A stretch of DNA of 42,947 nt, from positions 1-42,947 of the forward strand of contig JAFVPE010000015.1 in the NCBI GenBank assembly GCA_017505465.1. Reading direction: 5' to 3'. Shown here piece after piece: positions 16,728 through 25,945 of the stretch (positions are counted from its first letter, which is position 1; every line of letters starts with the position of its first letter). A program made the position numbers and the translations under genes. Source of the DNA: Clostridia bacterium (GTDB lineage: Bacteria > Bacillota > Clostridia > Christensenellales > Borkfalkiaceae). The notes under the pieces are model-generated. The model ran no database searches and was not told where the DNA came from. It saw only the letters and a program-made list of their open reading frames with translations.

Positions 16728-19700
16728 TTAAATCGTACCGCGCTTTTTAAGGATAATGAACACCGCGCCTGCAATCACTACAAGACTGCCGACAACGATG
16801 CCCGTAATCGCCCAACCGCTGATTCCTTTCGTAATTTCAAAGGAATATTCGCTAACGTTGCCGCAAGTATCCGTGACCGTGATCGCGTACCTGCCTGCCT
16901 CGTTTAACAATTCGCCAAGCGTATATTCAACCGTTTCACCGTCCTTGACTACAACCACCGTTGCCGTTTCGGAAAGGTCGGTAAGGCTTACTTCGCCTTT
17001 CGTCTTTCCTGCGTTTTCTACACCGTTCAATACAAGCGTTGCTGCCGTTTTATCGATAGTGAAACTAACTTCTACGGAATTTCCAAGCTCGTCTTTTACA
17101 GTTGCTTTATACGCACCTTCGTCCTTCAATTCCTTACCAGCTTTATAAGAGATTTCCTTGCCGTTCAAGAATACCTTAAATTCGGTAGCATCGTCCGCTA
17201 CGGTAATCGTTACGTTACCATTGGTTTTGCCTGCATTCGCTACACCTTTTAAGGCGATCGCAGGTGCAGATTTATCAATCGTGAACGCCGCTTCCGTTAC
17301 GTTGCCAACCGCATCCCAAGCCTGAACGAAATACGCACCTTCTTCCGCCAACTCGTCGCCAAGCGTGTATTCGATTTCGCCGTCATTGAGATATACCACT
17401 ACCGTCGCATAATCTACTGCGGAAATTGTCACGTTGCCGTTGGTTACTCCACCGACTTCGACACCCGTCAAGGTCAATACAGGAGCCGTTTTATCAATAC
17501 TGAAGGTCACTTCCACGCTATTATTTGCAAGGTCAATTGCTACTGCACGATATTCGCCTTCCGCCGTCAACACGCCGCCAAGCGTATATTCGATTTCTTC
17601 GCCGTTCAAATACAGCGTTACTTGTACGTTATCATCCGTCGTAGTGATAGACACGTTATTTTTCATCGTTTTACCGTTCTCTGCGCCGTTGAGGACAATC
17701 GCAGGCGCCGTACCGTCTACCGTTACCGTGAAGCTATACGTTTCGCCTGCCGCTACGACACCGATTTCATAAACGCCGTCTTCCGTTAATCTCAAAATGC
17801 CGTAATTCGTATCCCTTACTTCACCGCTAATAAGCACCGTTTCAAAGTTCGGCATACGGTTGAAATCATACGCAAATTCCTTCACAATTGCTTGTACAAT
17901 CGTAAACGAACGACTTGCCGTATTACCAAGCGAATCTGCCAACGTCAGCGTATATGAGCCGGGCAAAACAATTTCATCACCGAGCGTATATTCAACTTCA
18001 CCGCCGTCCTTGAGTAATTTTACCATAACGCTTTCATTTGCCGTAGCCGTTACGCTGTTTGCCAAGCCCTGTTCGTTGATGTTAATATTCCAATCCACCG
18101 TCTTATCGATAGTAAATTCCACCGCCGATTCGTTATCGGCTTTGTCTTTTACCACAAGACGATACACACCGTCTTCCGTGACTTTTGTGCCACCCAGGTA
18201 CGAGCCGAGCGACTCACCGTTCTTGAAAAGTTCTGCCGTTGCGCCGTCCTCAAAGCTTGCCGATACGTCAACGTTTACAATACCGCCTTCTTCTACACCG
18301 TCAAGCGTAATTTCGGGAACAACCGTATCAATCGTGAACGTAATTCTTTCCATATAGCCGTCATAATTCGAGATAGTCAAAACGTAATCGCCGTCTTCCG
18401 TCAATTTTTGCTTGGAAACGTATTCGATTGCCACGCCGTCTTTCGTAAGCGTTACAACCGCCTCATCCGTCCAAGTGTAACTTACTGCCGTGTTCGTGAT
18501 ACCGCCGTTTTCTACGCCTTCCAACGCTCCAACGGGTTTGGCTTGCTCATAATTTTCCTCGCAGACAATCGCGTCAATACCCGTGCGGAACTCATCCATC
18601 ACAGTTACCTTGTAAATACCGCTTGTACGGAACTTATAGTCCAAAGTATCTACGCTGATAGCCGTGTCGTAATCGTCGTGCGTAAGGATTTCCCACGTTT
18701 CACCGCCGTCTACGGATTTCATAATTTCCAAGAAAGTGATATTCGACTCTTTATCCACGCTTTCCGTGATAACCACGTCAAGGCGTTTTGTTTCCGTGTT
18801 CTCCGTAATCGTAATTTCGGGTGCATTCATAGATACAACAAAAGAAAATACTTTCGATGCTCCGTAATGGTTATAAGCAACTGCCGTATAGCTACCGCTT
18901 TCTTCGATATAGCAAGCGTTGTCAATATCAAAATAGCCAATCAGGTCGCCTTTCTTATCATATACCGCAAACATAGCAAATTCGTCGCCCTCGAAAGGTA
19001 CGGACACCGTTACTCTATCTTTGAAATAGTAGGTTCTGTCAAATTCCGCCGTGGACGGAGAATTATTCCCTAACGCATACTGAATCGTAGATGCACTATC
19101 AAGAATATAGATTTCAAACTCTACGCTGCCGCCGTAACCGTCTTCAATCAAAAGTGTATGCGCGCCAGATTCGGTAATCGTCAATTCTGTATAACCAACT
19201 CCGTCAAGTGTATAAATCAAACCTTCACGAAGCTGTACTTCCGTTGCAACGATTTTATTTTCGTCCGTGTATGCGTTTAAGTCGCCGTCAAGACAGGATT
19301 CAGGTTCTTTTTCCCAATAATAGTATGCCTTGATGGTCTGCTCTGCGTACTTTTTAACTACTTCGTCCAACCTTTCTTGCGTGAAATACGCCACCTGCTT
19401 TTCAGGATCGTCTTCGCTCTTGTAAACATAGTAGTTACCGTTCTTCGCATTCACGCTATCCTTCGTGTCCATAGGAATACCCTGATCCCAGGCTGCCGTA
19501 TTCCAAGTCTTTAATACAACAAATCGCTTTTCGGCGTTCGTTGCATAGCTTAATGCGTTTTCATATTTTTGGAAGGAATACACATAATCACTCCAACCGT
19601 CTTTTACTTCCCAATACTCTTTTTGCAAAGTCATCGTAGGAATATCGATTGTCCCGCCATAGAACTTCTTCGTGGATTGATTCCCTGCAGCATCATAGAC

Positions 19701-22163
19701 AACAACGTTGTATTCTTTTCCTGCAAGCGTATAAACAATAGAGCCGAACGCATAATTCTTGCCGTTAATAGTGATTCGCGTGATAGGCGCTGTCGTTGAC
19801 GCATCCCCATCCGTCCACGTAAGCTCCCAATCAATCCAGTTCTTACCGCTGCTTACACTGTTATTAGTAACCGTTTTCGGCGTTCTGTCGATAATAACCA
19901 CATAGGTGTCCGTCTTCGTGCCTGCGGAATTTTGCGCGTAAAACTCATATCTGCCCACTTGATAGAACTCCGTCCCCGACACGTAAGAACTATAGCTCGT
20001 TGTGCCTGGTTTCTTAACGAAGCAAGTGCCATTACTTACAAACTTAATATATTGCTTATTCGTATAGCTACCGTTCGTAATCGTAGCCCCGTCTGCATAC
20101 AATTGTGCAGTAGGGATACTTCTGTCAATGGTAATCGTACTGATAGCCGATTGATTTCCCGCATAATCCACCGAATAAAACTCATATTTCCCTGCTTCCG
20201 TCAATCCCACCGCAGGAGTATAGGCAACAAATTCATTCGTGTTTGGTTTCTTTACAAACCACGATTCAACTCCAGCCAGGGCATCGTTGGCAATGTACAT
20301 GATTTTATCTGCATTCGTAATCGTACCATTCGCTACCTTAATACCATTTGCATACACCAAGCCATTAGGCGCTGTCTTATCTAAGACAATTCGATACGTA
20401 TCCGACGTAATCCCCGCTTTGTTTGTTGCGTCAAAATAATATCTTCCTTCCTTGGTCAGTTCCGTGCCTGCTACATAAGAAACGGCAGAAGAATAATTAT
20501 CCCCCCAAACACGCATAGAAGCAATTCCCGAACCGCTATCTATAGCAGTTGTCTTGATATATTCACCGCCAACGACCGCACCGTTGGTAAGCGTAACACC
20601 GTTCTCGCCAAGAAGTGTTACTGTAGGTTTAGATGCGTCGTAGAAAATCTTGCTTTCGGTCGACACGTTGCCTGCTTTATCATACGCACGGAAGGTATAC
20701 CATCCTTCCGTACCAGTAATAGCCGTGCCTGCCGTATAGCTTACCCATGCGGTAGAATTCGGTTTCTTCACCTGATAAGATGCAACTGCATTATTGTCCG
20801 TTGCGCTGTAGCTAAACGCTTTACTGGTACAACAGCCACTTGCAACGTTCACACCGTTTACTTTCAACTGTCCTACGGGAGCCATCAAGTCCAACGTAAT
20901 TTCATGCGTTGTACTCGTAAGGTTGCCTGCCTTGTCATACGCCTTGAAGTAATACTTGCCTTGCGTTGTCAACTGACTCCCGTTCGTATAACTCACAAAC
21001 GAACTCGAACCGGGCTTTTTCACATAGACTGAGCCTACACCTGAACCTCCGTCCGTTGCGATATATTTCACATAGGATTTATTCGTAATATAACCACTTC
21101 CGCGCGCTTGTACGCTATCAAATACAGCCCCCGTAGGTTTCGTCGTGTCATAATACACGCGGTATTCGTCCGATACGTTCCCTGCGCTATCGGTAGCTCG
21201 GAAATAATACCAGCCGTCTGATTTCAAAATCGACACGTCTTTGGGATACGTCGTCCACGTTGTAACAGTAGGCGATTTGTATTGTACCGACGCTATTGTT
21301 CTTGCATCCGTTGCCGAATAAATAAACGGCTCATTCGTTGCACTTCCGTTGGAAATCACGTCTTCGTCTTGATTTTTCACCGTACCGATAGGCGCGATTG
21401 TATCAAGAAATACCCTTACGTATGAAGTAGGATTCCCCACCCAATCGATAGCGCGGAATGTCCAAAGCCCGTTATTTGCCGCAGTCGCTGCTACCGTATA
21501 AGAACGACCGTATTCGTAGGAATATGTGCTACTTCCTGGCTTTTGATATTCAATGCGACAAAAATTCGTGTCGCTCGCTCGATACTCAATAGCTTTGTTC
21601 GTATAAGCGCCCGTCGTAAGATTTGCGCCGTTAGACTTTAACGTGTACGTCGGACTTGTTTTGTCTACTTCGAAACTATACGTGAACGTATAGGTTGTAT
21701 AGCTATGAAAGATATTCTTTCTATAACGACATTTATATTCGATAGTATATTCACCATCATCCAAAACTTCCGAGCACAAGGACATATTTCCATCGCCTGA
21801 TAAACTCTTACTACTGTATACAGAACCGTACTTGTAGATAGTAAACGAAAGGTGATCGCTCACGTCTTTCGTTTCAACGTTAACGGAATATCTATACCAG
21901 TTCAAAAGCTCATCTTCGTACAGCGTACCCGTTTCATCATTCATATACGTGCCGTACATATAAATCTGGAAATTATCTGGACAGCCCCATATCGTGGTAT
22001 CGTCATAGGTCGTTTGTCCACGCGGCGTATATTTCGCCGTTTCATAGCTCAACGCCGAGGCTGTCTTTGTTTCCGTATTCAATCCGAACACTCCACCGCC
22101 TAATGCCATCAGCGACAATGCCGCCGCTGCCGTTCCAAGAATAAATTTATTCTTTCTTTTCAT
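16728..22163 (-). CDS. Giant membrane-anchored surface protein with tandem Ig-like repeats
   Basis: An 1811-residue exported protein from the ATG at 22163; the frame runs up to 22208 but MKRKNKFILGTAAAALSLM is the obvious signal peptide start, with AAGGAG upstream. The N-terminal half holds about nine repeats of 75-80 residues with motifs such as KPGSSS.F.SYT and YYFKAYDKAGN. The C-terminal half has at least five repeats with GNVTIT, YTLGDELAEEGAY and FTIDKTAP. Both are Ig-like beta-sandwich styles. The end is a single membrane segment (GIVVGSLVVIAGAVFIIL) and KKRGTI, without an LPXTG sorting signal. It is probably an adhesin or glycan-binding stalk. No promoter was seen between the terminator at 22199-22238 and its start. 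Confidence 0.8.
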   Translation of the reverse strand: MKRKNKFILGTAAAALSLMALGGGVFGLNTETKTASALSYETAKYTPRGQTTYDDTTIWGCPDNFQIYMYGTYMNDETGTLYEDELLNWYRYSVNVETKDVSDHLSFTIYKYGSVYSSKSLSGDGNMSLCSEVLDDGEYTIEYKCRYRKNIFHSYTTYTFTYSFEVDKTSPTYTLKSNGANLTTGAYTNKAIEYRASDTNFCRIEYQKPGSSTYSYEYGRSYTVAATAANNGLWTFRAIDWVGNPTSYVRVFLDTIAPIGTVKNQDEDVISNGSATNEPFIYSATDARTIASVQYKSPTVTTWTTYPKDVSILKSDGWYYFRATDSAGNVSDEYRVYYDTTKPTGAVFDSVQARGSGYITNKSYVKYIATDGGSGVGSVYVKKPGSSSFVSYTNGSQLTTQGKYYFKAYDKAGNLTSTTHEITLDLMAPVGQLKVNGVNVASGCCTSKAFSYSATDNNAVASYQVKKPNSTAWVSYTAGTAITGTEGWYTFRAYDKAGNVSTESKIFYDASKPTVTLLGENGVTLTNGAVVGGEYIKTTAIDSGSGIASMRVWGDNYSSAVSYVAGTELTKEGRYYFDATNKAGITSDTYRIVLDKTAPNGLVYANGIKVANGTITNADKIMYIANDALAGVESWFVKKPNTNEFVAYTPAVGLTEAGKYEFYSVDYAGNQSAISTITIDRSIPTAQLYADGATITNGSYTNKQYIKFVSNGTCFVKKPGTTSYSSYVSGTEFYQVGRYEFYAQNSAGTKTDTYVVIIDRTPKTVTNNSVSSGKNWIDWELTWTDGDASTTAPITRITINGKNYAFGSIVYTLAGKEYNVVVYDAAGNQSTKKFYGGTIDIPTMTLQKEYWEVKDGWSDYVYSFQKYENALSYATNAEKRFVVLKTWNTAAWDQGIPMDTKDSVNAKNGNYYVYKSEDDPEKQVAYFTQERLDEVVKKYAEQTIKAYYYWEKEPESCLDGDLNAYTDENKIVATEVQLREGLIYTLDGVGYTELTITESGAHTLLIEDGYGGSVEFEIYILDSASTIQYALGNNSPSTAEFDRTYYFKDRVTVSVPFEGDEFAMFAVYDKKGDLIGYFDIDNACYIEESGSYTAVAYNHYGASKVFSFVVSMNAPEITITENTETKRLDVVITESVDKESNITFLEIMKSVDGGETWEILTHDDYDTAISVDTLDYKFRTSGIYKVTVMDEFRTGIDAIVCEENYEQAKPVGALEGVENGGITNTAVSYTWTDEAVVTLTKDGVAIEYVSKQKLTEDGDYVLTISNYDGYMERITFTIDTVVPEITLDGVEEGGIVNVDVSASFEDGATAELFKNGESLGSYLGGTKVTEDGVYRLVVKDKADNESAVEFTIDKTVDWNININEQGLANSVTATANESVMVKLLKDGGEVEYTLGDEIVLPGSYTLTLADSLGNTASRSFTIVQAIVKEFAYDFNRMPNFETVLISGEVRDTNYGILRLTEDGVYEIGVVAAGETYSFTVTVDGTAPAIVLNGAENGKTMKNNVSITTTDDNVQVTLYLNGEEIEYTLGGVLTAEGEYRAVAIDLANNSVEVTFSIDKTAPVLTLTGVEVGGVTNGNVTISAVDYATVVVYLNDGEIEYTLGDELAEEGAYFVQAWDAVGNVTEAAFTIDKSAPAIALKGVANAGKTNGNVTITVADDATEFKVFLNGKEISYKAGKELKDEGAYKATVKDELGNSVEVSFTIDKTAATLVLNGVENAGKTKGEVSLTDLSETATVVVVKDGETVEYTLGELLNEAGRYAITVTDTCGNVSEYSFEITKGISGWAITGIVVGSLVVIAGAVFIILKKRGTI

Positions 22164-22198
22164 GTTTTCTTTTCTTCTCCTTCTTAATTGTTTTTTTA

Positions 22199-22238
22199 AT
22201 AAAAACACCGCCTACCTTCTTTCAGATAATCGGTGTTT
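22199..22238 (-). terminator. Terminator of the mobilisation operon
   Basis: AAACACCG (22231-22238, minus reading) pairs with CGGTGTTT (22203-22210) followed by TTATT. It sits just after the stop of the last mobilisation gene and about 36 bases before the start of the large surface protein. Confidence 0.7.
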
Positions 22239-22246
22239 GTTCCTTT

Positions 22247-22795
22247 TTACATCCTCATATTCGGGGTAGTTTCTTCCCCTTCGCCTTGCGTGATTAACGG
22301 TTGTTCATCAGCGATTACAAACGCGTCTTTCGTGTATATCCTCGCCTGCTCGATATCCGTCCGCTTTTGGAATTCCTCAATCGCCGCCTTTCTTTTGAAT
22401 AGCTGCGTATATTCGTAAAGGTCATCCCCAGGCTTTCTGAATACCGCCATTGCAATATACCCGTCCTTTTGGTATTTTTTTAACTCTTTCTCGTGTTCGG
22501 TAAAACCTACCAACTCGCTCATGAACATTTCCTCGTTAGGTTCCAAGCTCGAAAACTCACCCGTAAGAGGATATTGCGCGTAATACTTCACCGTTGCTGC
22601 CTTTAGTAAGTCGGACATTCTTTTTCGCTCATCAATCTCGCCGTAAAAGTCTATATCCGCCATACCTCCGTCTGCATTGTCGCTGTACCACCCGACTTTT
22701 TTACCATCGTAATAAATATCGCCTTGACATCCCTCTCCTTCCCGTCCCTTAAAAGTCTTAATCCCTTTCAAACTAAAACCATAAATTGTTGCCAC
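22247..22795 (-). CDS. Hypothetical protein of the mobilisation operon
   Basis: A 182-residue soluble protein; family not recognised. The opening MATIYGFSLKGIKTFKGREG and YYDGKKVGWYSDNADGGMAD suggest a small alpha/beta protein. The tail is acidic (GEGEETTPNMRM) and resembles the tail of the unrelated-looking protein at 30164-30658 (EGEEPLMQNM). Its start overlaps the end of the upstream HTH gene by 28 bases. It is the last gene before the operon terminator. Confidence 0.6.
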   Translation of the reverse strand: MATIYGFSLKGIKTFKGREGEGCQGDIYYDGKKVGWYSDNADGGMADIDFYGEIDERKRMSDLLKAATVKYYAQYPLTGEFSSLEPNEEMFMSELVGFTEHEKELKKYQKDGYIAMAVFRKPGDDLYEYTQLFKRKAAIEEFQKRTDIEQARIYTKDAFVIADEQPLITQGEGEETTPNMRM

Positions 22796-23070
22796 TTTTG
22801 GTACCCTCCTTTACCTTTGATTTTATAACAAAGACTGCTTTTCCCGCCGTTCGGTCGGTAACGCTGTCTTGTCGTTATTAAATTAGCTTTTCTTAAATCG
22901 CTTAACGCACGGCGAATGGTGGACTCCGACAGTTTAAGTTCTTCTGCAATTCTCTTAATACTCGGCCAACACTCGCCCTTTGCGTTTGCTCTGTCCTCCA
23001 AATAAAAATAAACCGCCACGGCGCGACTTGGCAGTTCGGGATTTTTGTATAAGAAATCATGGATGCCCAT
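22768..23070 (-). CDS. Winged helix-turn-helix DNA-binding protein
   Basis: A 100-residue protein with the replication-initiator-like wHTH pattern GECWPSIKRIAEELKLSEST (recognition helix following) and RRALSDLRKANLI. The preceding helix PSRAVAVYFYLEDRAN is usual for this group, often found in clostridial mobile elements. It overlaps the end of the VirD4 gene by 14 bases and the following gene by 28 bases, so all three are coupled. A role in regulating transfer or replication of the element is inferred. Confidence 0.7.
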   Translation of the reverse strand: MGIHDFLYKNPELPSRAVAVYFYLEDRANAKGECWPSIKRIAEELKLSESTIRRALSDLRKANLITTRQRYRPNGGKSSLCYKIKGKGGYQKWQQFMVLV

Positions 23071-24982
23071 CCGATTCCTTTGGCAACGGCACTTGCCTGC
23101 GGCTTCTCGGCGTTGTTCTCACTCTCTCCGCCTTCACTGGCGAGAGCTGCGGTTCGTGCATCTGGCTTTCTGTCTGTACCATACCGCCACCGCCTTTCAT
23201 TGGCTCGCGTTCAGCTTCGTCTTCCAACAGTTCAGGATGATACTTCTTCTTGATTGCCTTTATCAGTTCTTCTTTCTCCGCATACTTTACTTCGCGGTTG
23301 CCGTTTTCCGTTACCGTGTACGGATTCTTTTCATCGAACTCTATCCCCCATTCAAAGAACAGTTTAAGCCGTACTTTCATTGGATGCGCGCCTGTTTTCA
23401 TTACTACAAACTGTCCCTTGGGCATACTCTTGAGTTCGTCGGGTGTCATCAGCGGGCGTTCTATCATTTGCAAACTCTCGGACGGATCGTTTTTACCCCT
23501 ACTTACGCTCCCCGACAATACCGTTCTGCTTCCCAACGCTTTGGATAATACTTCCGCAGACGTGCTATTGGGCGCAAACCCGCCGAAGATTGTGAGCTGC
23601 GTATTATCTACAATGATTTCCGCGCCTTCTTTTCCGTAGTTTTTATCAAGCTGACTGAAACTTTGGATAATCGGCACGATTTGTAATCTTCGGGATCGAG
23701 ATGCCGAGAATATCATTTCCGCATCCTGAATCTTGGGAAGCGTACCATACTCGTCACAGAAGAATATACAACGATTCTTTAATTTCCCGCCCATTTCATC
23801 CGCTACCGCCAATATTTCTCGATATAATTGCTGAATAATCAGCGAAATCATAAAGAAGGTATTGGGATTTTCCTCTGGCATGATAATAAAAATCGCCGAC
23901 TTTTCCGAGCAGAACTTCTCCGCATCGATTTCCGTATCAAAACAAAGTAGCTGTTCCAGTTCCGAATCCAAAAACGCATTCAATCTCGAAAGCGCCGTAC
24001 TCATTACGCTTGCCATCGACTGCTCTGCCGTATTGAGCGCCGAACCCGCAAACCATTTCGCCTTATGGTCGTTCGGCAATAAATCCATGAGCTGTTGAAA
24101 CTGGTTCTTGCCTTTCTTTTGCGACGGCGCGAGCAGTTCCTGAATCACCTTGAATACCGATACGATATGCCGCTTTTTAGGCTCGCAAAACTCCGCGACG
24201 AGCAAGATCGTTGCCGTGAGAATCCCTTCCGCCGCGTCGTAGAAATACGCATTCTGTCCAAAGGATGCCGCGTCCATCCCCGACAAAATAATCGTTTTGG
24301 ATATAATTTTTGCGTACTTTTCCGCTTTTGCCTTGTACACAAGTTGGCCCGGATGGTCCTTATACAAATCCATGTACTTATTGACGAGGTGCAACAGGTT
24401 ATTGCCATTCGAGCGCGTCGGGTTTCTTAGGTCAATGACCGATATCTTATACCCATACTCTTTGGCTATCGTACCGTAATTGCGCATTACGTCGCCTTTG
24501 GTGTCCGTCGTCAAAAACGAGATTCCGCTTGCGCATGCGTACTCAATGCAAGGGTATAGCCAGTATGCCGTCTTACCAACACCAGCAGCGCCAATCATAA
24601 GCGCATGCACGTCGCCCGTGTCTACCATCGCCATTGTTTTTGCGTTACTGCCTTTGCAACCGACCACAATCCCTTGCGGCAAAGGTTCTTCTATCACTTC
24701 CGCAGGCTGTTTGGAAAGCAGTTTCTTCGGTTTCATTACGGACATGGTAGGCTGTTGTTTGTTCCTCGCTTGCTCTCGCCATTTCTTTGGCGTGAACGGA
24801 ATATGTCGGTAAGTTTTCCGTATCTCCGCTTTCGTAGCCCACCGCGCCGTACCGTGCTGTCCGTCACCAACCGTCTTGCTTTTGATGTGGTTTAGGTTAT
24901 AGATATACGCAAGGAGCGGAATCAACCCCAACACCGCCAACATCAACGAGCCAACGATGATTAAAGTTGTAACCCCTGACAT
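23057..24982 (-). CDS. virD4: VirD4-like type IV coupling protein (TraG/TraD family)
   Basis: A 641-residue ATPase that brings the relaxase-DNA complex to a type IV secretion channel. A membrane segment is at residues 5-29. Walker A is GAAGVGKT (about 131-138) and Walker B lies in RCIFFCDEYGTLP (about 404-416); FTTDTKGD-like SFLTTDTKGDV and SRSRRLQIVPIIQSFSQL are also TraG/VirD4 motifs. The all-alpha domain is short. GAGGAGG precedes the ATG. The gene overlaps the primase-like gene by 22 bases. A coupling protein without channel genes fits an element that borrows a helper's secretion system. Confidence 0.9.
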   Translation of the reverse strand: MSGVTTLIIVGSLMLAVLGLIPLLAYIYNLNHIKSKTVGDGQHGTARWATKAEIRKTYRHIPFTPKKWREQARNKQQPTMSVMKPKKLLSKQPAEVIEEPLPQGIVVGCKGSNAKTMAMVDTGDVHALMIGAAGVGKTAYWLYPCIEYACASGISFLTTDTKGDVMRNYGTIAKEYGYKISVIDLRNPTRSNGNNLLHLVNKYMDLYKDHPGQLVYKAKAEKYAKIISKTIILSGMDAASFGQNAYFYDAAEGILTATILLVAEFCEPKKRHIVSVFKVIQELLAPSQKKGKNQFQQLMDLLPNDHKAKWFAGSALNTAEQSMASVMSTALSRLNAFLDSELEQLLCFDTEIDAEKFCSEKSAIFIIMPEENPNTFFMISLIIQQLYREILAVADEMGGKLKNRCIFFCDEYGTLPKIQDAEMIFSASRSRRLQIVPIIQSFSQLDKNYGKEGAEIIVDNTQLTIFGGFAPNSTSAEVLSKALGSRTVLSGSVSRGKNDPSESLQMIERPLMTPDELKSMPKGQFVVMKTGAHPMKVRLKLFFEWGIEFDEKNPYTVTENGNREVKYAEKEELIKAIKKKYHPELLEDEAEREPMKGGGGMVQTESQMHEPQLSPVKAERVRTTPRSRRQVPLPKESDGHP

Positions 24983-25929
24983 AGATCCGCCTCCTCGTCT
25001 TCACCGCTTTCTTCGGCTTGGTCTGCCTGTTCCGCTTGTTCCGCCTGCAATGCGCGAAGGTCGTCATTCCAATCCTTGTGCTTAGGGATTAGTATCTTGC
25101 TTGCGATACCCTTCTCAAAGAGCTTATCCGAGATTTTTTCATCGAACATTCTGCCCTTCTCATCGTTATCCAAGCAAACGTAAACCTTCTTGATTTCAGG
25201 TTTATCCTTCAGCATTTGCCAAAGCACTCTATCTCCCACGCCGCAACACGCCGCATACGAATGCTGTTCCCAGCCTTCTTTGTTCATACTGATATACGAA
25301 AGCATATCGATGGGCGCTTCAAAAATATACAGCCTATCGCTTTTGCCGTACCAGTGGAAACTGTATTCGGGAACGCTGTTTTCCGCATTCCCTCTAAACG
25401 AAGATTTATCGCCCGTTGCTCGCAAGCTCGCATGCATAATCTTTCCGTTTTTATCCTCGCCGACGAACACTGCATTATGGTAATCCGCCGACTCGTAAAT
25501 CAACCCCTGCTTTACAAATGCCGATACCACGTCTTTATCCAAGCCCCGCTTGGTGAGCAAGTACGCATATACTCTGCGCATACTCTCGTTCCTGTTAGGC
25601 GGTTGAAAATCCGTTTTCTGTTTCGGCTTTTCAACAGGCTTTGGCTTTGACGTTTTCAGTTCCCCTGCCGTGCCGCCGAGCAAATACTCCATCGCCTCTT
25701 TGAAGTTTTTCCCAAAGAACTCTTGCACGAATTTAATCGCATTGCCGCCCCGTTCTTCATAGTGATTATACCACTGACATCCGCGAATGGTTATCCTGTC
25801 CGCGCCATGCTTCCACTCATACTCCGAACCCACGGCTTTGAGTTCTTCGCCTTGCCGCCTTAGCATATCCACGATATCCGTTTCGGCTGCTCTCTTAATC
25901 TCTTGTTCACTAAATTTTTTGTACGCCAT
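24961..25929 (-). CDS. Toprim-domain primase-like protein (DUF3991/toprim type)
   Basis: A 322-residue protein. The N-terminal 90 residues have a CHC2/DUF3991-like layout, with TIRGCQWYNHYEERGGNAIKF, but show few cysteines. The toprim domain lies in the C-terminal half: IFEAPIDMLSYIS with the conserved glutamate and VYVCLDNDEKGR with the DxD motif. The last 30 residues are rich in Glu, Ala and Gln. Such proteins are standard in clostridial mobilisable and conjugative elements next to the relaxase and probably act in complementary-strand priming after transfer. AGGAGG precedes the ATG. Confidence 0.8.
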   Translation of the reverse strand: MAYKKFSEQEIKRAAETDIVDMLRRQGEELKAVGSEYEWKHGADRITIRGCQWYNHYEERGGNAIKFVQEFFGKNFKEAMEYLLGGTAGELKTSKPKPVEKPKQKTDFQPPNRNESMRRVYAYLLTKRGLDKDVVSAFVKQGLIYESADYHNAVFVGEDKNGKIMHASLRATGDKSSFRGNAENSVPEYSFHWYGKSDRLYIFEAPIDMLSYISMNKEGWEQHSYAACCGVGDRVLWQMLKDKPEIKKVYVCLDNDEKGRMFDEKISDKLFEKGIASKILIPKHKDWNDDLRALQAEQAEQADQAEESGEDEEADLCQGLQL

Positions 25930-25945
25930 AATTCCTCCTTGCCTT

